A stretch of 11,250 nucleotides of DNA from Streptomyces speibonae (GCA_000715605.1 KL568541.1:70636-81885); one strand, 5' to 3'; positions 1 through 6,657 are shown, numbered from the stretch's first letter. The notes: a model not told the origin generated them from the letters alone. A program made the numbers and translations.

Positions 1-20
1 GAGATGTGTATAAGAGACAG
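1..20 (+). other. Residual Nextera/Tn5 mosaic-end sequencing adapter
   Basis: Bases 2-20 read AGATGTGTATAAGAGACAG, the 19-bp Tn5 mosaic end used in Nextera tagmentation libraries. The G at position 1 agrees with the read-2 version of the adapter, where the preceding base is G. This is not genomic sequence; it marks the physical end of an assembled contig. It creates an artificial ATG whose reading begins MCIRDS, and it puts an artificial TAA at 11-13 in the frame of the first real gene. Confidence 0.97.
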
Positions 21-1144
21 CCATAGCCGTCGCCCCCACCGCATGGCAGCACCAGCTGCTGTGGGTGCTCCTCGCCGTCGTCGGCCGGGCCGGCAGACGC
101 GCCCGCGACCGCATGGTCTGGCCCGTCACCGTCGTCCTCGTGATGACGCTGCCGGCCAAGATGATGCTGCCGAACATGGCGTTCCTGTACCCGGTGCGCG
201 ACAACGTCGTCCTGCTCGCCGCCCTGGCCGCCGCCACCGCGGTCCCCTTCCTCTCCCGCACCTCGGGCTACTTCCGCGCGCCCGTTCCCACCCCGTACGC
301 CCCGCCCGTCCCGGCCCGCTTCTCCTTCGTCCCGCTGGTGCCGTTCCTGCGCCGGGTGCTGCTGCGCCCGAACATCCTCCTCGAGCTCCTGCTGATCCGC
401 GTCACCTACGCCGCGTACGCCAGGATCCGCCTCGCCGCGAACGGCGGCAGCAACTCGGCGGGCCGGGCCCGTGCCGAGGAGCACGGACAGCAGATCCTCG
501 ACCTCGAACGCGTGCTCCACATGGACATCGAGCACGCCGTCAACCACGCCGTGGTGAAGATCGGCTGGCTGCGGGAGTTCTTCGACTTCTACTACACGTC
601 GTTCCACTTCGTCGTCCCGCTGACCGTCCTCGGCCTGCTTCTGTGGCGCCGCCCCGTCGACTACCGCTGGGCCCGCTCGGCGCTCGGCTTCGCCACGATC
701 CTCGCCCTGGTCGGCTTCTGGCTCTACCCGCTCGCCCCGCCCCGCCTCATGCCGGGCCTGGGCATCATCGACACGGTCCACGGTGTCCAGGACTTCTCCA
801 AGCCGGACTACGGCACCCTGACCCACCTCACCAACCAGTACGCGGCGATGCCGTCCCTGCACTTCGGCTGGTCCCTGTGGTGCGGGCTGGTGATCGCGAT
901 CCTCGCGCCGAAGCTGTGGATGAAGGCCCTGGGCCTGCTCCACCCGCTGTTCACGGCCGCCGCGATCGTCGCCACCGGCAACCACTGGATCCTGGACGCG
1001 GTCGGCGGCGCGCTCGTCGTCGGCGGCGGCTTCGGCCTGACGTACCTCCTTCAGGGCCCGCGCGCCCGTACGACGGCCGCGGTGGCCGCCGACGGGCTCA
1101 GCAGCGAGCCGCCGGTCCCGGCGAAGGACCGTACTCCGAGCTGA
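20..1144 (+). CDS. PAP2-superfamily membrane phosphatase / inositolphosphotransferase-like protein, 5'-truncated
   Basis: This is an integral membrane protein of the PAP2 superfamily, in the subgroup resembling inositol phosphorylceramide synthases (PAP2_3). These enzymes dephosphorylate lipid phosphates or transfer phospho-headgroups on the outer membrane face. The frame is open from the adapter junction, and its first residues (AIAVAPTAWQHQLLWVLL) already look like a membrane segment. The true start is therefore probably lost beyond the contig end; GTG at 65 is only the first in-frame start present. Counting from 65 there are several hydrophobic helices, a conserved PRLMP stretch after LYPLAP, the C2-type motif MPSLHFGW (His 266) and the C3-type motif TGNHWILD (His 307, Asp 311). 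The last two supply the expected catalytic His/Asp. The gene ends convergently, overlapping the 3' end of the next gene by 47 bp. The family call is secure; the substrate is unknown. Confidence 0.85.
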   Translation, partial: AIAVAPTAWQHQLLWVLLAVVGRAGRRARDRMVWPVTVVLVMTLPAKMMLPNMAFLYPVRDNVVLLAALAAATAVPFLSRTSGYFRAPVPTPYAPPVPARFSFVPLVPFLRRVLLRPNILLELLLIRVTYAAYARIRLAANGGSNSAGRARAEEHGQQILDLERVLHMDIEHAVNHAVVKIGWLREFFDFYYTSFHFVVPLTVLGLLLWRRPVDYRWARSALGFATILALVGFWLYPLAPPRLMPGLGIIDTVHGVQDFSKPDYGTLTHLTNQYAAMPSLHFGWSLWCGLVIAILAPKLWMKALGLLHPLFTAAAIVATGNHWILDAVGGALVVGGGFGLTYLLQGPRARTTAAVAADGLSSEPPVPAKDRTPS

Positions 1145-2735
1145 TCCGGTACTCGCCGGGCGCCGACACGGTGAGCCGGGTGAACTCGCCCTTGCGGCTC
1201 AGACACCCGCCGCCGTCGGCGCGCAGCCACGGCGAGTGGGCGATCCGCACCGTCACCGCGCCCGGCCGCGGCACGCGCAGCACCAGCTCCGCGCCGGAGG
1301 TCCGCACGACACTCCCGGGCGGGGAGACGAGCGGTACGGCGTCGCGGACCCGGAACACCTGCCAGTGGGCGTCGCGCCAGACGGGCACCAGCCAGTCGGG
1401 CCGGTGGTGCCGGATCAGCCGCGCCTCCTCCTCGGCGAACCCGTCGGGCGTGCCGTCCGGCAGCACGACGAACCCCACCGCCCAGCGGTCCAGCCACGCC
1501 CGGTAGGAGGCGGCGGAGAAGGACCCGTCGTAGAACAGCCGCGCCCGCTCCATGTCCAGCTGCCGGTTCCAGCCGCGCGCGAGGTGCACATGGGGCGCGA
1601 GGGCGGAGGCCTCCCGGTGGTCGCGCGCGGGGACGACCTCGACGCGGGTGGTGTCCGCGCCGAGCCGTTCGAGCGCCTCGACGACGCCCCGGGTCCTGGC
1701 CGCCCAGTCGGGCACGGCCGTGGAGACCTTCAGGTCGTCGACGGTCTTCTGGCCCGTCCACGCCACGGAGAACACCAGGACGGCCACCAGCGCACCGCGC
1801 CGCGGCCCGCGCGGCCCCGGCCGGGCGAGGAGCGCGAGGAGCAGGGCGACGGGCGCGGCGTACTCGGCGAACCGCTCGATGTTCGTACCGATCGGGGACG
1901 GCACGAGATACACCGCCACGGTCCCGGCGGCGTACACGACGCCGCTCCACCGGACCACGCGCCAGGAGGCGGGGGTGAGCAGGGCGACGGCGGCACCCAG
2001 GAGCACGGGCGGCCAGATGCGGGCCGCGGGCATGAGCTGCTCGCCGTGGAAGGGGAACAGGAGAGCGGTCGCGACGACGACGGCGGCGGGCGGCACCAGC
2101 AGGGCGGCGGCACGGCCGGGCCGCCGGGCGAGCAGGTACCCGGCGCCGGTGACGGCGAGGAACAGCCCGGCGACCGGGGACGCCATGGTGGCGAGGGCGG
2201 CGTAGGAACCGGCGATGACGAGACGTTTCTCCCGGCCCAGGAAGAGAAACGCGGCGAGCCCGAAGGCGACGCCGAGAGCGAAGGTGGTCCGCCCGGAGGC
2301 GACGTTGCACCACAGCGCGAGGGCGGCGAGCAGGGCAGGCCCGAGGGCTCTTCGCCGCTGGGCACGCCGGACCAGGACGGCCGCGATCCAGGTGGCGGCG
2401 AGACCGGACGCGACGGTCAGGCCGGGCACGCCGAGCGCGGCCATCAGGTACGGCGATATCAGGCTGTAGTTGGCGGTGTGCATCCCGCCGTACCAGAACA
2501 GGCAGTACGCCGAACTCCCGTGCCGTGTCACGAACTCGGCCCACGCCTCCTGCGCCGCGAGATCACCGCCGCCGGTGGCGAGGAAGGCCCACCAGAAGGC
2601 GTAGAGGGGAAGCGTGAAGAGCGTCGCGACGAGCGGAACACGCTGGCGCCGGCAGAAGTCGCGGAGTGGGCGCGCCCGCCCGGAGGCCGTGTCCGCGTGC
2701 TGGATCAGGGCGAGTTCGGCAGGGGGCACGATCAA
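1098..2735 (-). CDS. Polytopic membrane protein with GT-C-like architecture (hypothetical)
   Basis: The product is a 545-residue membrane protein of unknown function. A short basic N-terminus (about 1-34) leads into roughly ten hydrophobic segments up to about residue 325, followed by a soluble C-terminal domain (about 330-545) with no hydrophobic helices. After the first membrane segment comes GGGDLAAQEAW (Asp 58), then WYGGMHTANYS. An acidic residue in the first extracytoplasmic loop, many helices and a C-terminal extracytoplasmic domain together recall GT-C glycosyltransferases using polyprenyl-linked sugars. That is inference, and automated pipelines may label such proteins MFS transporters. 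The open frame begins with TTG at 2735, with GTG at 2729 as an equally good start; no clear Shine-Dalgarno sequence precedes either. The 3' end overlaps the convergent PAP2 gene by 47 bp. The PAP2 neighbour could hint at a shared envelope-lipid role. Confidence 0.75.
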   Translation of the reverse strand: MIVPPAELALIQHADTASGRARPLRDFCRRQRVPLVATLFTLPLYAFWWAFLATGGGDLAAQEAWAEFVTRHGSSAYCLFWYGGMHTANYSLISPYLMAALGVPGLTVASGLAATWIAAVLVRRAQRRRALGPALLAALALWCNVASGRTTFALGVAFGLAAFLFLGREKRLVIAGSYAALATMASPVAGLFLAVTGAGYLLARRPGRAAALLVPPAAVVVATALLFPFHGEQLMPAARIWPPVLLGAAVALLTPASWRVVRWSGVVYAAGTVAVYLVPSPIGTNIERFAEYAAPVALLLALLARPGPRGPRRGALVAVLVFSVAWTGQKTVDDLKVSTAVPDWAARTRGVVEALERLGADTTRVEVVPARDHREASALAPHVHLARGWNRQLDMERARLFYDGSFSAASYRAWLDRWAVGFVVLPDGTPDGFAEEEARLIRHHRPDWLVPVWRDAHWQVFRVRDAVPLVSPPGSVVRTSGAELVLRVPRPGAVTVRIAHSPWLRADGGGCLSRKGEFTRLTVSAPGEYRISSEYGPSPGPAARC

Positions 2736-2814
2736 GTAGACGTGGAAAAGGCCGGAGACGTTGTTCCGCGCGGTGTGGGGCGCCTACGCGTTGTCTACGT
2801 GAGCACCAGCCACC

Positions 2815-2856
2815 GCCGGCCGTCCATGAGCTCCTGTGAGGTGCTGGACGGCCGGC
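2815..2856 (-). terminator. Perfect 12-bp inverted repeat, candidate terminator of the ATPase gene
   Basis: GCCGGCCGTCCA at 2815-2826 is exactly complementary to TGGACGGCCGGC at 2845-2856, separated by 18 bases. It lies about 50 bp past the stop codon of the leftward ATPase gene and about 80 bp before the leftward membrane-protein gene. No U-tract follows on either strand, which is common for actinomycete terminators. A regulator-binding site upstream of the membrane protein is the alternative. Confidence 0.55.
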
Positions 2857-2909
2857 CGACAACTCCAGCCCGACGGTAGCGCTGGACGCCGCACCGAAGG
2901 TAAACCCGC

Positions 2910-3347
2910 TCACGGCCGGACGGCGACGGCGCACTCAAACCACACCGACTTCCCGCCGCAGGGCCGGAGTTGGACGCCCCACTTCTCGCTCACCGCGTCC
3001 ACCAGCACGAGCCCCCGCCCGCTCTCGGCATCCGGCGCCGACCCGACCCGCACACACGGAAGTTCCGCACTCCCGTCGGCCACCTCCACGCGCACCCCGC
3101 CCGGCCGTCTCAGCAACAGCAGCGCACACCGCCGGCCGGGCACATGGCGTACGACGTTGGCGAGCAGCTCGGTGACGCCGAGTTCGACGTCGTCGGACAG
3201 CTCGGCCATCTCCCACTCCCGCAGGAACGACCGGACGATGCGCCGGACGTGCCGCGCGGAGTGCTCACCGGCGGTGAGCCGCATGGCGTACCGGTCGCTG
3301 CGGGGCGCGAGGAGCGTGGGGGGACCGAGGTCAATGTCTTCGTTCAC
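2910..3347 (-). CDS. AbaA/RsbW-like ATP-binding protein (HATPase_c_2)
   Basis: This 145-residue protein consists of a single GHKL-type ATPase domain of the RsbW/anti-sigma-factor kinase class. The N box is visible as ELLANVVRH (Glu 60, Asn 64, His 68), the G1 region as VADGSAELP (Asp 91), and the G2 loop as SGRGLVLVD (110-117). Such stand-alone ATPases are abundant in Streptomyces, where they sit beside Scr1/WhiJ-type regulators and DUF397 genes (the abaA and whiJ loci), exactly as here. They are thought to act through protein partners in developmental or antibiotic regulation; the partner here is unknown. The start is GTG at 3347, preceded by GGAGGT about 12 bases upstream and by GAGGG immediately adjacent. 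It diverges from the regulator gene at 3439 and so probably shares a control region with it. Confidence 0.9.
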   Translation of the reverse strand: MNEDIDLGPPTLLAPRSDRYAMRLTAGEHSARHVRRIVRSFLREWEMAELSDDVELGVTELLANVVRHVPGRRCALLLLRRPGGVRVEVADGSAELPCVRVGSAPDAESGRGLVLVDAVSEKWGVQLRPCGGKSVWFECAVAVRP

Positions 3348-3438
3348 CCCTCAAGGCTGACCTCCGCTGACTACGCTCGGCTACGGAACGAATACAACCG
3401 GTCCCGCTGTGGGCCGAGTTGCGCGAGAGGGGCTCCCC
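3348..3438. promoter_or_regulatory. Divergent intergenic control region between the ATPase and the Scr1-like regulator
   Basis: These 91 bp separate two divergent starts and must hold promoters for both directions. The leftward ATPase has GGAGGT at about 3360-3365. The rightward regulator has GAGAGGGG at 3425-3432, six bases before GTG 3439. A weak rightward promoter candidate is CTGACT (3367-3372), 17 bases, then GAATAC (3390-3395); it matches consensus poorly. No convincing operator palindrome is visible. Confidence 0.4.
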
Positions 3439-4266
3439 GTGACCCACATCAACGTCCTCGACCCGGGCGCGTCACCGCTGGACTACTACGGCTTCGAACT
3501 CCGCCGCCACCGAGAGGCCGCCGGCCTGACACAGCGGCAACTGGGGGACATCGTCAACTACACGGGCTCACTGGTGGGCCAGATCGAAACGGCAAGGAAG
3601 CTGCCGACGCAGGAGTTCAGCGAACGGGTGGATGCGGCGCTGGGTACGGGGGGATTGCTGTCGCGGCTCGTCGCGCTGGTGATGCGGCATCAACTTCCGG
3701 GATGGTTCCGCCAGGTGGCGGAGTTGCAGGCGAGGGCGACCGGCATCTACTCCTTCGAGATGGGCATGGTGCCCGGTCTGCTGCAGACCAGGGCGTACGC
3801 GCGTGCCGTGCTGGGAGCTTTGGACACGTCCGACCTCGACGACCGGACCGCCGTGCGGCTGGACCGTCAGCGCATCTTCGAGCGGGAGAATCCGCCCCTT
3901 TACTGGGTGATCCTCTTCGAGGGGGCGCTGTACCTGGAGATCGACGGTCCGGGGACCATGCGTGAACAACTGGCCCATCTGTTGTCGTTCGAGCACAACC
4001 CGGCGGTCAACATTCAGGTGTTGCCGTTCAGGTGCGGGGCGCACGCGGGGATGACCGGCTCGTTCGACGTCTACCGGTTCGCGCACGACCCGGCCATCGT
4101 CTATACCGAGGGCTACGGCAGCGCACACCCAACCGCACATCCGGACACTGTGGATGACTGTTCGCTCCGTTACGATCATCTCCAGGCTGCCGCACTCTCA
4201 CTCAGGGACTCGGCGGAGTTGATCCGGCGTGTGATGGAGGAACGCTATGGAGATGAACTGGCGTAA
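3439..4266 (+). CDS. Scr1/WhiJ-type XRE helix-turn-helix regulator with DUF5753
   Basis: This 275-residue DNA-binding regulator has an N-terminal XRE helix-turn-helix at about residues 18-72; the LTQRQLGDIVNYTGSLVGQIE stretch is the recognition core. A C-terminal DUF5753 domain follows at about 95-270, with the family-typical EMGMVPGLLQTRAYARAVL and VLPF segments. DUF5753 proteins are the Scr1-like regulators paired with DUF397 partners; WhiJ in S. coelicolor belongs to this class and affects development. GTG at 3439 is preferred because GAGAGGGG lies six bases upstream and the protein then begins at a normal distance before the domain. The in-frame GTG at 3409 would add ten unconserved residues. 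The 3' end overlaps the DUF397 gene by 20 bp. The target promoters are not visible; autoregulation is likely but inferred. Confidence 0.92.
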   Translation: MTHINVLDPGASPLDYYGFELRRHREAAGLTQRQLGDIVNYTGSLVGQIETARKLPTQEFSERVDAALGTGGLLSRLVALVMRHQLPGWFRQVAELQARATGIYSFEMGMVPGLLQTRAYARAVLGALDTSDLDDRTAVRLDRQRIFERENPPLYWVILFEGALYLEIDGPGTMREQLAHLLSFEHNPAVNIQVLPFRCGAHAGMTGSFDVYRFAHDPAIVYTEGYGSAHPTAHPDTVDDCSLRYDHLQAAALSLRDSAELIRRVMEERYGDELA

Positions 4267-4432
4267 GTCCAGCTACAGCAGTGACCAGGGTGGCAACTGT
4301 GTGGAGGTGGCGGTGACCCCTCGCCGCATAGCCGTCCGCGACTCCAAGGTTCCGGCCGACGTGACCGTCACGGCCAGCCCCACCGCCTTCACCGCCTTCC
4401 TGAACTGGACGACCGCCACCGAACGGCCCTGA
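4247..4432 (+). CDS. DUF397-domain small protein, partner of the Scr1-like regulator
   Basis: The product is a 61-residue protein consisting entirely of a DUF397 domain. The signature WRKSSYS, GGNCVEVA and VAVRDSK-like (IAVRDSK) segments are all present, and a C-terminal stretch with aromatic residues (FTAFLNW) closes the domain. DUF397 genes are almost always found just downstream of DUF5753 regulators in Streptomyces. The pair resembles a toxin-antitoxin arrangement by layout, although toxicity is not established for the family generally. GGAGG at 4236-4240, six bases before ATG 4247, lies inside the regulator gene and fixes the start. The 20-bp overlap with the regulator suggests coupled expression. 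The stop TGA shares its last base with the ATG of the next gene. Confidence 0.93.
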   Translation: MEMNWRKSSYSSDQGGNCVEVAVTPRRIAVRDSKVPADVTVTASPTAFTAFLNWTTATERP

Positions 4433-5085
4433 TGGATCACTTCTCACGCTCCTGGACGGCGCTGCTCGCCGCAGTCGCCGAGGTACCGGACGAGGACTTC
4501 GACCGGCCGTCCGGCTGCCGGGGCTGGCTGGTACGCGACCTGGTCTGTCACCTGGTCATCGACGCGCAGGACGTCCTGATCACGCTGGTCACACCGGCCG
4601 ACACGGAACCGACGGCGGACGCGACGACGTACTGGAACCTGGTGGATCCGCCGACGGGCGACGACCCGCTGGACGCGTTGATCCCGCGCCTGGCGGCGGC
4701 GTACGGCGACCCGGCCCTGCTGAAGTTCCACCTGGACGACGTGGGCTCGGCGGCCGCCCGCGCCGCGGTACTGGCCGACCGGACGGCCCGCGTGAGTACG
4801 CAGGGAAAGGTCCTGACCGCGGCCGACTACCTCTCGGCGTACGTCCTGGAATGGACCCTGCACCACCTGGACCTGATCGCCCACCTGCCGTCGTCCCCCA
4901 AGCCCCCCGCGGAAACCCTCTCGGCAGCCCGCGAGGCCCTGGAACGCATCGCCGGCACGGCGTTCCCCACCGGCCTCCCCGACACGGACGCCCTCCTCAT
5001 CGGCACAGGCCGCCGCCCACCGACCACCGGGGAACTCACCACCCTCGGCCCCCTGGCGAACAGAATCCCGTTCATCCTCGGCTGA
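4432..5085 (+). CDS. Maleylpyruvate isomerase N-terminal/DinB-fold, probably mycothiol-dependent protein
   Basis: This 217-residue protein belongs to the DinB-like four-helix-bundle family typified by mycothiol-dependent maleylpyruvate isomerase (MDMPI_N). The N-terminal pattern CRGWLVRDLVCHL contains a candidate metal ligand, His 40. EWTLHHLDL later provides Glu 140 and His 144, with the Glu-x3-His spacing of the zinc site known from the corynebacterial enzyme. Members use mycothiol as thiol cofactor for isomerisation, conjugation or detoxification; this one's substrate is unknown. ATG 4432 overlaps the DUF397 stop by one base (TGATG), with no separate ribosome-binding site, so translation is likely coupled to the upstream gene. 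That link to an Scr1/DUF397 pair is unusual. Family assignment is firm; catalytic activity is inferred. Confidence 0.85.
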   Translation: MDHFSRSWTALLAAVAEVPDEDFDRPSGCRGWLVRDLVCHLVIDAQDVLITLVTPADTEPTADATTYWNLVDPPTGDDPLDALIPRLAAAYGDPALLKFHLDDVGSAAARAAVLADRTARVSTQGKVLTAADYLSAYVLEWTLHHLDLIAHLPSSPKPPAETLSAAREALERIAGTAFPTGLPDTDALLIGTGRRPPTTGELTTLGPLANRIPFILG

Positions 5086-5229
5086 GCCGTCCGACGCGTC
5101 CCACTTCTCACGTTCTGTGCGTCCGGGCGAGTAGCCGTTTTCTGTCGCGTCGTCCCCGTCACCGATAGAGAGGGAAAAGGTCACACACCCGGCACCTCTC
5201 CGTGATAGTGCCCTAGCAGACTGCCCACC

Positions 5230-5631
5230 ATGGACACCGAAACATTCTGGCGCGTGCTGGAGGCTGCTCAGGACAGTGGCAAGCCACTCGACGTGTCGTC
5301 GACCATCTGTCGGCCTTGCCTGCCCCGACTCACTCGCCGAGCATCCTGCGGTGCGTAGCGCAGCGGCGGACAGGGATCAGGACGTCATTTTCGATGAAGG
5401 CTTCAACTTCGTAGTGTCCACGGCGTATGGCGACTGACCGGTGACTCGGAGGTCTTCTGGGAGGACTGGGTGGCCTACACCGATGCTTGCGCCACCACCG
5501 AAGCGGAGGACGGTGAGGGCATGGGGGAGTTGTTCGACTTCGACGATGACGAACAGATGCGCCAACGCCTGCCGAGGCTTTCGGCGCTCCATCTCGGTCC
5601 CGGAGTGCTGCATACACGTTTCAGCTGTTGA
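5230..5631 (+). pseudogene. Decayed DUF4240-family gene with internal deletion and frameshifts
   Basis: ATG 5230 opens with MDTETFWRVLEAAQDSGKPLD, a typical DUF4240 N-terminus. The reading then moves to another frame for VVDHLSALPAPT (5295-5330), and to a third for PDSLAEHPAVRSAAADRDQD and onward (5324-5434), which ends in TGA at 5435. It returns to the first frame for RLTGDSEVFWEDWVAYTDA through FDFDDDEQMRQRLPRLSAL, ending with TGA at 5629-5631. The normal middle of the domain, remembered as a YRWDLWGAAYLINGGCSDD-type segment of roughly 60 residues, is missing between PAPT and PDSL. Left and right reading frames overlap at CCCGAC (5324-5329), which suggests a short-homology deletion. DUF4240 has no established function. 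The 144 bp upstream (5086-5229) contain nothing else I can identify. Confidence 0.82.
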
Positions 5632-5737
5632 GGTTAAGAGGGGAACGCTTCAACCTGCGTGTTCCCGGCGAATAAATACCAGGTTGGTCAACACCTCATT
5701 GCGGAAGTTCGTTGACTGCGTTGCCGGAGCTGCGTAG

Positions 5738-5923
5738 CTCTATCCGCACTATTCCCCTGAATCGGATTGGGATGACTGGGAGCGAGGTGCGCAGCCCGTT
5801 GAGGAAGTCATCCGCAGGATCCCTGGCTCGGCTTCCCTGAACCTGGGTTGGCGACGGCCAGGATGCCGAGTCGGCATGCCGATCGCGGCCGCGCTGTTCG
5901 TCGTCGATGTTCCTGGTGTATAA
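5738..5923 (+). pseudogene. Unidentified coding remnant, 3' part of a degraded gene
   Basis: The frame from 5738 to TAA 5921-5923 reads coherently (LYPHYSPESDWDDWERG, then QPVEEVIRRIPGSASLNLGW, then VGMPIAAALFVVDVPG). It has no suitable start and is preceded in frame by TAG at 5735. Other short readable pieces in shifted frames lie just upstream (for example GERFNLRVPGE followed by a stop, around 5640-5672, and QHLIAEVR near 5690-5713). This suggests one gene broken by several small indels, lying directly after the DUF4240 remnant. I do not recognise the family. The bases at 5630-5760 are visibly less GC-rich than the surroundings. Confidence 0.4.
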
Positions 5924-5949
5924 CACCTGAGCCATATATCATCGACGTT
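5919..5949 (+). promoter_or_regulatory. Candidate promoter of the toxin-antitoxin operon, possibly giving a leaderless mRNA
   Basis: Two AT-rich -10-like hexamers lie just before the toxin ATG: TATAAC at 5919-5924 and TATATC at 5935-5940. The second would place the transcription start within a few bases of ATG 5950. No Shine-Dalgarno sequence precedes that ATG (the bases are ATCATCGACGTT), which fits leaderless translation. No good -35 element is evident, and the elements are assigned by eye only. Confidence 0.4.
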
Positions 5950-6336
5950 ATGACAGGTGAGCGGTACACGATCGAGATCGAGCCCGAGGTTCGCCTCTGG
6001 CTGGAGAACCTACCCGCCCACCACTACGTGATAGCCGAGCAGAAGGTGGACCGCCTCGCCGAGAACGCGACCACTCTCGGGGAGCCCTACACCCGCCACC
6101 TCGGTGGCAAGCTTCGCGAACTGCGCTTCGACCTCGGCGGCAACGCTCAGCGCATCGCCTACTGGCTGGCCCCCGACCGCCGTGTCGTACTTCTGACCGT
6201 CTTCCGTAAGACGAAGATGCGTGAGACGGCAGAGGTGGATCGGGCCCGCGCCGTGCAGGCCGCATGCGAGGCCGGTCACGCCCCGGCGGCTGACCATGAC
6301 ATCTACAGCCGCCCGATCAAGGAGGAACTGCGATGA
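5950..6336 (+). CDS. RelE/ParE-superfamily (Gp49/HigB-like) toxin
   Basis: This 128-residue protein of the RelE/HigB-like superfamily (phage-derived Gp49-like) is predicted to be an mRNA interferase acting on translating ribosomes. The N-terminus YTIEIEPEVRLWLENLP matches the strand-helix opening of the family. The core contains HLGGKLRELRF (50-60), RIAYWLAPDRRVVLLTVFRKTK (68-89) and METAEV-like residues (MRETAEV) leading into the last helix, with conserved basic residues Lys 54, Arg 56, Arg 59, Arg 86 and Lys 87. ATG 5950 is chosen because homology begins there; the open frame back to 5848 adds 34 residues of non-family sequence derived from decayed DNA. The antitoxin gene overlaps its stop by four bases (ATGA). 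Toxin-before-antitoxin order is typical of HigBA. The C-terminal tail beyond about 100 is longer than usual. Confidence 0.9.
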   Translation: MTGERYTIEIEPEVRLWLENLPAHHYVIAEQKVDRLAENATTLGEPYTRHLGGKLRELRFDLGGNAQRIAYWLAPDRRVVLLTVFRKTKMRETAEVDRARAVQAACEAGHAPAADHDIYSRPIKEELR

Positions 6337-6647
6337 AGCACGCAGAGTGGAGGACCCGCCGCCACCGCAAGCTCCTCGGTGAAGCGGTCGAGGAGAACAC
6401 CGAATACGACCGACTGTACGAGGAGGCCGAACTGGCTCATGATCTCGGCCAGATGGTCTACGACCGCCGCACCGCCCTGGGTCTGTCCCAGACCGAACTG
6501 GCCGAACGCTGTGGGATGAAGCAGCCTCAGATTTCCCGGATCGAAGGCGGCGGTACCGTGCCCACCATCCCGCTCCTGCGACGCCTGGCCCGCGCCCTCG
6601 ATGCCGACCTGACCATCGAGCTCACCCCGCATCACGAGGCCGCATGA
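6333..6647 (+). CDS. XRE-family HigA-like antitoxin
   Basis: This 104-residue antitoxin would neutralise the upstream toxin by direct binding and repress the shared promoter. An acidic, helical N-terminal part (about 15-45, rich in Glu) is the likely toxin-binding arm. The helix-turn-helix spans about 50-71 (LGLSQTELAERCGMKQPQIS followed by RIEGG), and the Cro/C1-type fold ends with LRRLARALDADLTIEL. AAGGAGG at 6319-6325, seven bases before ATG 6333, is a strong ribosome-binding site inside the toxin gene. It should favour ample antitoxin translation. The start overlaps the toxin stop as ATGA. Two hairpins follow the stop codon, consistent with the end of the operon. Confidence 0.92.
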   Translation: MKHAEWRTRRHRKLLGEAVEENTEYDRLYEEAELAHDLGQMVYDRRTALGLSQTELAERCGMKQPQISRIEGGGTVPTIPLLRRLARALDADLTIELTPHHEAA

Positions 6648-6657
6648 GAGGTCTCCG

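Noticed and set aside
4..1506. 500-codon open frame starting at the adapter ATG
   Set aside because: It starts inside adapter sequence, is rich in Arg/Pro with no domain, and lies across the PAP2 gene and antisense to the next gene.
1051..2544. Long leftward open frame overlapping the membrane-protein gene
   Set aside because: Its product is Arg/Ala-rich without domains. The frame of 1098-2735 has coherent membrane helices instead.
1236..2879. Long rightward open frame antisense to the membrane-protein gene
   Set aside because: Low-complexity Gly/Arg/Glu product typical of the antisense strand of high-GC genes.
3409..3438. GTG 3409 as start of the Scr1-like regulator
   Set aside because: GTG 3439 has a well-placed GAGAGGGG; the extra ten residues are not family-like.
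5848..5949. ATG 5848 as start of the toxin
   Set aside because: It adds 34 residues without family similarity, from a region that reads as a remnant in another frame; homology begins at 5950.
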